A stretch of DNA of 13,526 bases from Thermosulfurimonas sp. (GTDB taxonomy: Bacteria; Desulfobacterota; Thermodesulfobacteria; Thermodesulfobacteriales; Thermodesulfobacteriaceae), in NCBI GenBank assembly GCA_015487645.1, contig WFPH01000095.1, positions 1-13,526 on the forward strand, given 5' to 3'. How positions within the stretch are numbered: position 1 is the stretch's first letter; every line of letters starts with the position of its first letter. Positions 1 to 6,289 of this stretch are shown here, piece by piece. Under the pieces are notes generated by a model. It ran no database searches and was not told the DNA's origin. It saw only the letters and a list, made by a program, of their open reading frames with translations. Position numbers and translations under genes: made by a program.

Positions 1-176
1 AGAGTGCGCCTGGAAACCCCAAAAGCCTCCCTAGTGGCCTCAAGACCATACTTTTTCCAAAACCTTAAAACCTTCAGACGATGTTGGGCTTCTTCGGGAA
101 TCATATCCCAAAAGAAACCCAATTTGGCCAATCTGTAAAACCCCTTGATGCCATAGCCGATGTGATGAATCTGCAT
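1..176 (-). mobile_element. Transposase/integrase N-terminus with helix-turn-helix (partial, runs off left edge)
   Basis: Reading the minus strand from an ATG at 176-174 gives an open frame of 58 codons that leaves the window at base 1. It begins MQIHHIGYGIKGFYRL and ends with KYGLEATREAFGVSRRTL. The second half looks like the helix-turn-helix found at the start of integrase-core (rve) transposases, where a segment of the type AxxxFGVSRRTLYRW binds the element ends; the catalytic DDE domain would lie outside the window. An in-frame TAG four codons upstream of the ATG rules out a longer N-terminus. By my count the stretch is about 46% G+C, lower than the neighbouring genes, which fits acquired DNA. 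The exact insertion-sequence family cannot be decided from 58 residues. Lying only 51 bases past the rubrerythrin stop, the element probably inserted just behind that gene. Confidence 0.68.
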
Positions 177-178
177 CC

Positions 179-203
179 TGGCACCCCCCTACTCGGAGTG
201 CCA
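179..203 (-). promoter_or_regulatory. Hairpin covering the transposase ribosome binding site
   Basis: In minus-strand RNA these 25 bases fold into a 9-bp stem (UGGCACUCC with GGGGUGCCA, one G-U pair) around a 7-base loop. The stem ends two bases before the transposase AUG at 176. The only Shine-Dalgarno-like run, a block of six Gs, lies in the loop and 3' arm, so folding would hide it. Some insertion sequences (IS200 is the known case) use such a structure to block translation from transcripts that enter from outside. No run of U follows, so a simple intrinsic terminator for the upstream rubrerythrin gene is less likely. The stem is seen directly; the regulatory role is inferred. Confidence 0.45.
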
Positions 204-227
204 AAGGCTTCTGAACTTATCCAGGGG

Positions 228-803
228 CTACCAGTTTTCGCACAAAGGCTCAAAATAGCCTCTGGGGTGAGCACAGGAAGGACACTCCTCCGGAGCCTCC
301 GGCCCCACATGAATGTAACCGCAGTTCCGGCAACGCCATGCGATCTCCTGATCGCGCTTAAAAAGGGCCCCGCTCTTTACCTTCTCGGCCAGAGCCCGAT
401 AACGCTTTTCGTGGAATTTCTCCGCTTCCGCAATGGCTTCAAAGACCGCGGCAATCTCAGGGAATCCCTCTTCGCGTGCGATTTTGGCAAATTCGGGATA
501 CATTTGAGAGTGCTCGTAATTCTCCCCTTCGGCTGCCGCTAGCAGATTCTCCAGCGTGTTGCCGATCTTGCCGGCGGGATAAGCCGCCTGGATCTCTACC
601 TCACCCCCCTCAAGAAACTTAAAGAGCCTTTTGGCATGTTCCTTTTCCTGCTCGGCGGTCTCAAGGAAGATATCCGCAATACGCTGATACCCTTCCTTTT
701 TGGCCTGGGAGGCAAAGAAGGTGTAGCGGTTCCTGGCCTGAGACTCTCCTGCAAAAGCCGTAAGTAAATTCTTCTCCGTGCGGGTCCCCTTAATACTTTT
801 CAT
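228..803 (-). CDS. rbr: Rubrerythrin
   Basis: This 191-residue cytoplasmic diiron protein reduces hydrogen peroxide to water in anaerobes, taking electrons from rubredoxin or NAD(P)H-linked reductases. The N-terminal ferritin-like four-helix domain (about 1-145) carries the expected iron ligands: E20, E53 and H56 (in EQEKEH), E94 and E97 (GENYE), and E128 and H131 (EAEKFH). The C-terminal rubredoxin-like domain has the CxxC pairs C158/C161 and C174/C177 for the mononuclear iron site and ends in a typical ..CENW tail, so the gene is intact. Length matches the classical family (about 190 residues). The ATG is preceded by AGGAGG five bases upstream (809-814). It is transcribed alone, divergently from the glycosyltransferase, from its own promoter. 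The transposase fragment starts shortly after its stop and is on the same strand. Confidence 0.96.
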   Translation of the reverse strand: MKSIKGTRTEKNLLTAFAGESQARNRYTFFASQAKKEGYQRIADIFLETAEQEKEHAKRLFKFLEGGEVEIQAAYPAGKIGNTLENLLAAAEGENYEHSQMYPEFAKIAREEGFPEIAAVFEAIAEAEKFHEKRYRALAEKVKSGALFKRDQEIAWRCRNCGYIHVGPEAPEECPSCAHPRGYFEPLCENW

Positions 804-832
804 TACTTCCTCCTCGATTTAGATTTTTTACT

Positions 833-860
833 ATTTTATAACAAATTTAAAGTGTGTCGA
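833..860 (-). promoter_or_regulatory. Putative sigma-70-type promoter for rubrerythrin
   Basis: On the minus strand, TCGACA (860-855, 5 of 6 to the -35 consensus) is followed after 16 bases by TAAAAT (838-833, 5 of 6 to the -10 consensus). This would start RNA around 826, leaving a leader of roughly 20 bases that carries the AGGAGG site. The surrounding 815-850 stretch is strikingly AT-rich compared with the rest of the window. No convincing PerR or Fur operator was found over it. Confidence 0.55.
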
Positions 861-873
861 GCCCTTCCTCTGG

Positions 874-902
874 TTGTCCCGGCCTATCTTCTTAGGTATA
901 AG
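874..902 (+). promoter_or_regulatory. Putative promoter for the seven-gene plus-strand operon
   Basis: TTGTCC (874-879, 4 of 6) and TATAAG (897-902, 5 of 6) are separated by an ideal 17 bases. The predicted start near 909 lies only about three bases before the ATG at 912, so the mRNA would be leaderless or nearly so. An alternative is that a more upstream promoter is used and the weak AAGG at 900-903 serves as ribosome binding site. The element sits back to back with the rubrerythrin promoter, 13 bases between the two -35 boxes. Confidence 0.45.
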
Positions 903-911
903 GTTTAAGAC

Positions 912-1856
912 ATGGAGCCCTTCGTGTCCATAGTCATTCCGGCTTACAATGAGGAGGAGTCCTTGCCCCCTCTCCTCGAAAAGCTCGACCGCGTGTTGAA
1001 TACTCTCAAGCAGCCGGCCGAGGTTATCGTGGTGGACGACGGTTCCCGGGATCGCACGCCCGAGATCCTCCGGGAAGCCACCAAACGTTACCCCTGGCTC
1101 AGGGCCTTCATCCTCAGAAGAAATTTCGGCCAGAGTGCGGCTCTCACCTGTGGCATCGAACAGGCCCGGGGAAAGGTGATCGTGACCCTGGATGCCGATC
1201 TTCAGAACGATCCCGAAGATATCCCTCGACTCCTAGAGAAGATCGAAGAAGGCTATGACGTGGTCTCAGGCTGGCGCAAGGATCGCAAGGATCCTTTTCT
1301 TTCCCGAAAACTGCCCTCAAGGATCGCCAACTGGCTTATCGGGAAAATCACCGGCGTGAAAATCCACGACTATGGCTGTACCCTCAAGGCCTATCGCCGG
1401 GAAGTCATCCAGGGCATACCCATTTACGGAGAACTCCATCGTTTCATTCCGGTCCTTACCGATTTCCGTGGAGCCCGTATCACCGAAATTCCCGTAAGAC
1501 ACCATCCCAGACGCTTTGGTAAGAGTAAATACGGAATATCCAGGACTTATCGCGTACTCCTCGATCTATTTCTCATGTTTTTCTTCCAACGTTTTGCCAC
1601 CCGGCCGTTGCACTTCTTCGGTCTGGTGGGGCTGACGCTATTTCTGGCGGGCTTCCTGATCGAAGTCTATCTTTCGGTCCTTAAACTGGTTTATCATCAG
1701 TCCATCGGACAGCGCCCGCTCCTCCTCCTAGGGGCCCTTCTCATCATTACCGGGGTAAATCTTCTGGGGACTGGACTCTTGGCCGAGCTTCTTGTGCGCA
1801 CATATTACGAAGGAAGCGGCCGCAAAATCTATACCATTCGGGAGAGCCTGCCTTGA
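912..1856 (+). CDS. Family 2 glycosyltransferase, polyprenyl-phosphate sugar transferase type, membrane anchored
   Basis: The 314-residue protein has an N-terminal GT-A domain (about 1-225) that begins VSIVIPAYNEEESLPPL, typical of the DPM1/GtrB/ArnC group. These enzymes move a sugar from a nucleotide donor to a polyprenyl phosphate on the cytoplasmic face of the inner membrane. Visible motifs are DDGS at 42-45, the metal-binding DAD at 94-96 followed by LQNDP, the ELHRFIP segment at 174-180 and RFGKSKYG at 201-208, a basic loop conserved in this group. Two hydrophobic helices follow at roughly 233-262 and 268-295, as in GtrB-type transferases. The ATG is the first start in frame and begins directly at the conserved strand. 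The stop overlaps the next gene by four bases (TTGA). The sugar and the final acceptor cannot be told from sequence. Confidence 0.9.
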   Translation: MEPFVSIVIPAYNEEESLPPLLEKLDRVLNTLKQPAEVIVVDDGSRDRTPEILREATKRYPWLRAFILRRNFGQSAALTCGIEQARGKVIVTLDADLQNDPEDIPRLLEKIEEGYDVVSGWRKDRKDPFLSRKLPSRIANWLIGKITGVKIHDYGCTLKAYRREVIQGIPIYGELHRFIPVLTDFRGARITEIPVRHHPRRFGKSKYGISRTYRVLLDLFLMFFFQRFATRPLHFFGLVGLTLFLAGFLIEVYLSVLKLVYHQSIGQRPLLLLGALLIITGVNLLGTGLLAELLVRTYYEGSGRKIYTIRESLP

Positions 1857-2731
1857 AAAAGGCCCTAGGGTTTCTCTTAAGAGCCATCATCAGCTTGGGG
1901 CTTCTGGTCTATCTTTTTCGCAAGACCGACCTTACGGCCCTCAAAGAGGCTTTCCTGAGCTATTCTCCCGGATGGTGGCTGGCCGGCCTTGCGATTTACG
2001 CGGCCTTCCAGGCCCTGAGCGTCCGCCGATGGCAATACATCTGCGATAAACTAGAGTTTCGCCAAACGTATCCCTATTTCGCCAGGCTTTATCTCATCAA
2101 CATGTATTTCAACACCCTTCTACCGGGCCTCATGGGAGGCGACGTCATTCGGGGATACTACCTAGTCAGGGACGGCTTCGGCCTCAAGGAAAGCTCTTTA
2201 AGTGTGGCGGTCGATCGAGGGGCCGGGCTCCTTGGGCTGTGTTTCATCCTGGCGGTGGCTTTACCTCTTTGGGGGAACTTCCTGCCGCCAAAGGTCTACT
2301 CCGCGGTCTGGCTCTGGGCCCTGGTCGTGGTTCTCGGAGGGCTATCTTTCTCCCTATGGGCCACCTTGCGCCGGGAAAAACTCCTGGCCCCCCTGAAGTG
2401 GCCCTCTTTCTTCGGACTTTTTCTCTACGGCCTCGGCGTCCAGATTCTCTACATCCTGCAGTTCATAGTGATGGCCAAAGGTCTCGGTCTAGGGCTCGCG
2501 ACGACAGATTTTTTCGTGATTGTTCCTGTGACGGGGTTTCTGGCTTCGCTTCCAGTAAGCCTTGGGGGGCTCGGAGTGCGCGAGACTAGTCTGGTGTATT
2601 TCCTGGGTCTAAAAGGTCTGCCCGAAGAAAAAGGCCTTCTCCTAGGGCTCCTAGTGTATTCCACGGTGCTCGTGGGGGCTCTTCCGGGAGCCATCCTTTA
2701 TCTCCGCGGAGTTCGCGGTGCTAGAGATTAA
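1853..2731 (+). CDS. UPF0104/lysylphosphatidylglycerol synthase TM-like (flippase-like) membrane protein
   Basis: A 292-residue integral membrane protein of the PF03706 family (YbhN/AglD transmembrane-domain type) with about seven to eight hydrophobic helices and no soluble domain. Family signatures are present: LLPGLMGGDVIRG around 89-101, VDRGAG at 120-125 and SLGGLGVRET at 236-245. In MprF the same fold flips lysyl-phosphatidylglycerol, and stand-alone members are thought to move lipid-linked molecules or lipids across the inner membrane. It uses a TTG start overlapping the glycosyltransferase stop, with GGAGAG six bases upstream. This points to translational coupling and a shared pathway, with the transferase making a polyprenyl-linked sugar and this protein possibly transporting it. 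That functional link is inference from the pairing. The MprF aminoacyl-transferase domain is absent. Confidence 0.85.
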   Translation: MKKALGFLLRAIISLGLLVYLFRKTDLTALKEAFLSYSPGWWLAGLAIYAAFQALSVRRWQYICDKLEFRQTYPYFARLYLINMYFNTLLPGLMGGDVIRGYYLVRDGFGLKESSLSVAVDRGAGLLGLCFILAVALPLWGNFLPPKVYSAVWLWALVVVLGGLSFSLWATLRREKLLAPLKWPSFFGLFLYGLGVQILYILQFIVMAKGLGLGLATTDFFVIVPVTGFLASLPVSLGGLGVRETSLVYFLGLKGLPEEKGLLLGLLVYSTVLVGALPGAILYLRGVRGARD

Positions 2732-3356
2732 TTTTCTATTAAAAACGTTTGTGGCCATTTTCGTGATCGTGGACCCCATCGGGGGTATCCCTCTCTTTTT
2801 AAGCCTCACCGCAGAAGAAACCGAGGAAGAGAGACGGAAGACGGCTCTCAAGGCCGCCCTGGCCGCCTTCACGGTGCTCGCAGTCTTCATCCTTTTCGGA
2901 GAAAAAATTCTGGCCTTCTTCCAGATCTCCATGGGGTCCTTTCGGGTAGCGGGAGGGGCTCTACTCTTCCTGATCGCCCTGGAGATGCTTCAGGCCAAGC
3001 CCCGGAGCACCAAGAGCACCCCTCCCGAGGAGGCTGAAAGCCGAACCAGGGAGGACGTGGGGCTAGTACCCCTGGGTGTGCCCATCCTGGCCGGCCCGGG
3101 GGCCATCACCACCGTAATCGTTCTTTCCGGGGGCGAACCCTGGCCGGTAAAGCTAACGGTGCTCTCCGCCTCGGCCCTGACCTTCTTCCTCACCGTGCTC
3201 ATTTTCTTTCAGGCCTCCCGCGTCTCCCGCGTTCTGGGTCGGACCGGGGCCAACCTTCTGGTGCGGATCATGGGGCTGCTTCTCTCTGTCATCGCGGTGG
3301 AATACATGGTAGAAGGGCTAAAAGAGGTATTTCCTATCCTGGGAGGGGTGCCATGA
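2718..3356 (+). CDS. MarC family integral membrane protein
   Basis: This 212-residue protein has six predicted membrane helices and the MarC/UPF0056 signatures VDPIGGIPLF (18-27) and VPLGVPILAGPGAI (117-130). The loop between the two halves (about 93-115) is charged and variable, as usual. Family length is about 200-220 residues, so it is complete. MarC was first linked to multiple antibiotic resistance in E. coli, but that role was later disputed, and the molecular function of the family is not settled. Translation starts at a GTG inside the end of the flippase gene (14-base overlap), with GGAG six bases upstream. It overlaps the following gene by four bases (ATGA). The tight overlaps make co-translation with its neighbours likely. 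Confidence 0.92.
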   Translation: MLEINFLLKTFVAIFVIVDPIGGIPLFLSLTAEETEEERRKTALKAALAAFTVLAVFILFGEKILAFFQISMGSFRVAGGALLFLIALEMLQAKPRSTKSTPPEEAESRTREDVGLVPLGVPILAGPGAITTVIVLSGGEPWPVKLTVLSASALTFFLTVLIFFQASRVSRVLGRTGANLLVRIMGLLLSVIAVEYMVEGLKEVFPILGGVP

Positions 3357-4381
3357 AAATAGCTCTCGTCTATCACGACCTTTTCCTCAAACACCAGCCC
3401 GGAGCCTATCATCCGGAGAGACCGGAAAGGCTCCTCAAGATCCGGGAGAGGCTGGCCGCGGAGGACGTGGCTCCGCTCGTGGAGTATCTCGAACCGCGTA
3501 AAGCTACCAAGGAAGAAATCCTATGGAACCACAGCGAGGCCCATTACGAACGGGTGGCCGCCACCGCGGGCAAATCTTCAGTGCAGCTCGATCCGGACAC
3601 CGCCACCTCGGAGGATTCCTTTGAGGCTGCGCTTTACGCCGTGGGGGCCCAGTTTACGGCCCTGGACGAGCTCTTCCGGGAAAACTACCAGGCGGTCTTC
3701 TGCCTGGTGCGCCCCCCAGGGCATCATGCGGAATACGATCGGGCTATGGGGTTTTGTCTCTTCAACAACGTGGCCCTCGCCGCCCATTACGCCCTCAAGG
3801 TTCTGAAATTTTCACGTATCCTCATCGTGGACTGGGACCTTCACCACGGAAATGGCACCCAGCGTTCCTTTTACCACCATCGTGAGGTTCTCTACTTTTC
3901 CACCCACCAGTTTCCGTACTATCCCGGAACGGGGCGCCTGGAAGAGATAGGCCACGGAGAGGGCCTGGGCTTCACGGTGAACGTACCGCTTCCGGCCGGC
4001 CTGGGAGATGCGGAGTACCTTCTGGTTTTCCGGGAGATCCTGCAACCTATCGCCCTGGAGTATCGTCCCGAGCTCATCTTAATCTCGGCCGGTTTTGATC
4101 CTCATCGGGATGATCCCCTGGGAGGAATGCGGCTCTCGGCCCAGGGGTTCGGGGCCCTGGCCGGTGTGCTGAAAGAAATTGCCGAGGAGACCTGCGAGGG
4201 GCGCCTTCTCTTAACCCTTGAAGGGGGCTACAGCCTGAGCGGACTTTCCGAAAGCGTGGCCGAGGTCATAAAGGTCCTCGCGGGGGTAAAAGCTCCAGAG
4301 ATAAAGGCCGACCCCGAACCGGCGGCCGCCGAATTCATCCGCGAGGTTCGCAAGTTCTTCTCCCGATACTGGAAGATCTGA
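3353..4381 (+). CDS. Histone deacetylase-family (AcuC/HDAC-like) zinc amidohydrolase
   Basis: The 342-residue protein is a single arginase/deacetylase-fold domain (PF00850). The catalytic set is complete: the tandem histidines H124-H125 in RPPGHHAE, the zinc ligands D162 and H164 in DWDLHHGNG, the third zinc ligand D249 in SAGFDPHRDD, and the transition-state tyrosine Y293 in EGGY. The GFCLFNNVALAA and YFSTHQFPYYPGTG segments are also typical. Bacterial members remove acetyl groups from acetyl-lysine on acetyl-CoA synthetase (AcuC) or from acetylpolyamines. The substrate here is unknown. It starts at an ATG overlapping the marC stop, with GGGAGGGG four bases upstream, and ends one base before the next gene. 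A C-terminal extension of about 30 residues (310-342) is not part of the catalytic core. Confidence 0.93.
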   Translation: MKIALVYHDLFLKHQPGAYHPERPERLLKIRERLAAEDVAPLVEYLEPRKATKEEILWNHSEAHYERVAATAGKSSVQLDPDTATSEDSFEAALYAVGAQFTALDELFRENYQAVFCLVRPPGHHAEYDRAMGFCLFNNVALAAHYALKVLKFSRILIVDWDLHHGNGTQRSFYHHREVLYFSTHQFPYYPGTGRLEEIGHGEGLGFTVNVPLPAGLGDAEYLLVFREILQPIALEYRPELILISAGFDPHRDDPLGGMRLSAQGFGALAGVLKEIAEETCEGRLLLTLEGGYSLSGLSESVAEVIKVLAGVKAPEIKADPEPAAAEFIREVRKFFSRYWKI

Positions 4382-4382
4382 A

Positions 4383-5105
4383 ATGGCCCCCAAGGCCTTC
4401 TCACCTTGGGATCTTCTTCTTTTTGCCCTCCCCTTAAGTTTTATCATCTTTTTCCGGGAGAGGTGGTTCTCAGGGGGAAGAACGGTCCTTTACGGTTTTC
4501 TGCGTATGTCCCTGCAGTTGACCCTTCTGGGCTACCTTCTGGTCTACGTCTTCGAGGCCGAAAGCCCCTACCCGGTAGCGGGAGCTCTTCTCGTGATGCT
4601 CTCCGCTTCGGCCTGGATAGCCCTTAATCCCCTGAAGAAACGAGGGCTACATCTTTTCGGAACGGCCTTAAAGAGTATCTTCCTCGGGGCCGGAAGCAGT
4701 CTCTCGCTGGCCGTCTTTGGCGTGCTCTCTTTGTCGCCCTGGTGGTATCCCCGCTACCTTCTGCCTATAGCCGGCATGACCTTCTCGGCAGCCCTGAACG
4801 GGGTAAGTCTCGCGGCGGAGAGGTTCTTTGCGGCTAGAAGCCTGGGGGCCGCCCTTGAGGAGGCCCGCAACCAGGCCTACCAGACGGCCCTCATCCCCTA
4901 CCTCAACAGCCTCTTCTCTGCCGGACTGGTCTCCATCCCCGGGATGATGACCGGCCAGATCCTGGCCGGGGTCTCGCCGCTTCTCGCAGTCAAGTATCAG
5001 ATCCTCATCATGGCCCTGATCTTCTCCTCCGCCGGTCTCTCTTCTTTATTTTTCCTCTTTTTTGTAGTAAAAGAGCACTCCAAAAAGGAAGGAGAAAGTT
5101 CATGA
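4383..5105 (+). CDS. FetB/UPF0014-type ABC transporter permease (no ATPase partner nearby)
   Basis: A 240-residue inner-membrane protein with about seven hydrophobic helices and the signatures of PF03649 (E. coli FetB/YbbM): RMSLQLTLLGYLL at 41-53, PIAGMTFSAALNG at 128-140 and PGMMTGQILAGVSPL at 186-200. In E. coli, FetA (ATPase) and FetB form an ABC exporter tied to iron homeostasis and hydrogen peroxide resistance. No FetA-like ATPase occurs in this operon; the only ABC ATPase in the window is the ZnuC-type protein in the opposing operon. FetB might borrow an ATPase encoded elsewhere. The gene starts one base after the deacetylase stop and overlaps the aminotransferase start by four bases (ATGA). 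The name fetB is a family-level label, and the metal specificity is not shown by the sequence. Confidence 0.85.
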   Translation: MAPKAFSPWDLLLFALPLSFIIFFRERWFSGGRTVLYGFLRMSLQLTLLGYLLVYVFEAESPYPVAGALLVMLSASAWIALNPLKKRGLHLFGTALKSIFLGAGSSLSLAVFGVLSLSPWWYPRYLLPIAGMTFSAALNGVSLAAERFFAARSLGAALEEARNQAYQTALIPYLNSLFSAGLVSIPGMMTGQILAGVSPLLAVKYQILIMALIFSSAGLSSLFFLFFVVKEHSKKEGESS

Positions 5106-6286
5106 TCGCCGCGCAGGTCAGGGGCTATTTAGAGAAGGCTTCCTGGATCAGGAAGATGTTCGAAGAGGGGGCCAGGCTCAAGGCCCGGTACGGAGCGGAC
5201 CGGGTCTGCGATTTCAGCCTGGGAAATCCAGACGTACCCCCCCCTCAGGAGGTAGCCGAGGCCCTGCGGGAAATACTGAGCGAGGATCGCCCGGAATTTC
5301 ACGCTTACATGCCGAATGCCGGGTTTCCGTTTGCCCGGGAGGCCATGGCCGAAAAGGTCAGCCGGGAACAGGGCCTCAAGGTCTCCGCGGAAGAAGTGGT
5401 GCTTACCTGCGGGGCCGCCGGAGGACTCAACATCATCTTCAAGGCCCTGCTCGATCCCGGAGACGAAGTAGTCTTCCCCTCGCCTTTCTTTGTGGAATAT
5501 GGGTTTTACGTGGAAAATCACCAGGGAGTGCCCCGGCCCGTGCCCACCCGAGAGGACTTCTCCCTCGATCTCGAAGCCCTAGAAAAAGCCATTGGCCCCA
5601 AAACTAAGGCCGTGCTCCTCAATTCCCCCAACAATCCCACGGGAAGGCTTTATCCTGAGGAGGATATCGCCCGCCTTGCAGATCTCCTGCGGGAAAAGAG
5701 CCAGACCTTGGGGCGGCCGGTTTACCTGGTCTCCGACGAACCCTACCGCAACCTGGTTTTCGATGGGCTGAAAGTCCCGTCCATCTTCAAGCATTACGAG
5801 GCCAGCTTCGTGGTCTCGAGCTTTTCCAAGGAGCTGAGCCTTCCCGGAGAGCGGATTGGTTTTGTGGCCGTACACCCGGAGATGCCGGAGAAGAGCGAGA
5901 TCTTGGCCGCTCTGATCCTGGCCAATCGTATTCTCGGATTTGTAAATGCACCGGCTCTGGCCCAGCGCATTGCGGCCAAGTGTGCCCTGAGCCTGGTGGA
6001 GGTTTCCATTTACGAGAGGCGCCGCAATCTCTTCTGCCAGATCCTGGACGAGGCCGGGCTGGAATACATCAAACCTGAGGGGGCTTTTTACGTTTTCCCC
6101 AGGACCCCCATCGACGACGTAGAGTTCTGTAAGCTCCTTCAGGAAGAATTGATCCTGGCCGTACCGGGCCGGGGCTTCGGGGCCCCGGGCCACATACGGC
6201 TGGCCTTCTGCGTGGACGAAAAGGTCATTGAGCGCTCGCGAGAAGGCTTCATAAGAGCCGTAGAGAAAGCGCGGCAAGGAGGTTAG
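5102..6286 (+). CDS. Class I/II PLP-dependent aminotransferase (aspartate/aromatic aminotransferase-like)
   Basis: A 394-residue fold-type I aminotransferase. Expected elements appear in order: GNPDVPPP (41-48), the phosphate-side GAAGGLN (104-110), NSPNNPTG (174-181), the cofactor-ring aspartate D212 in SDEPY, the Schiff-base lysine K243 in SSFSK, R251 in SLPGER, and the carboxylate-binding R366 in HIRLAF. It would transfer an amino group between an amino acid and a 2-oxo acid in the cytoplasm. The substrate range (aspartate, alanine, aromatic or branched-chain) cannot be read off. Its start overlaps the FetB stop and is preceded by AAGGAG seven bases upstream. The phenylacetate-CoA ligase gene follows after three bases, which suggests work on an amino-acid-derived oxo acid or acid. 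Confidence 0.92.
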   Translation: MIAAQVRGYLEKASWIRKMFEEGARLKARYGADRVCDFSLGNPDVPPPQEVAEALREILSEDRPEFHAYMPNAGFPFAREAMAEKVSREQGLKVSAEEVVLTCGAAGGLNIIFKALLDPGDEVVFPSPFFVEYGFYVENHQGVPRPVPTREDFSLDLEALEKAIGPKTKAVLLNSPNNPTGRLYPEEDIARLADLLREKSQTLGRPVYLVSDEPYRNLVFDGLKVPSIFKHYEASFVVSSFSKELSLPGERIGFVAVHPEMPEKSEILAALILANRILGFVNAPALAQRIAAKCALSLVEVSIYERRRNLFCQILDEAGLEYIKPEGAFYVFPRTPIDDVEFCKLLQEELILAVPGRGFGAPGHIRLAFCVDEKVIERSREGFIRAVEKARQGG

Positions 6287-6289
6287 CCC

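Noticed and set aside
81..542. Open frame of 153 codons on the plus strand opposite rubrerythrin
   Set aside because: It lies antisense to a clear rubrerythrin and the transposase start, has no family features and no ribosome site; a shadow of GC-rich coding sequence.
815..850. Possible PerR/Fur-like AT-rich operator over the rubrerythrin promoter
   Set aside because: TTATAAAATAGTAA matches only the first half of the PerR palindrome; the second half does not fit, so it is probably just an AT-rich promoter.
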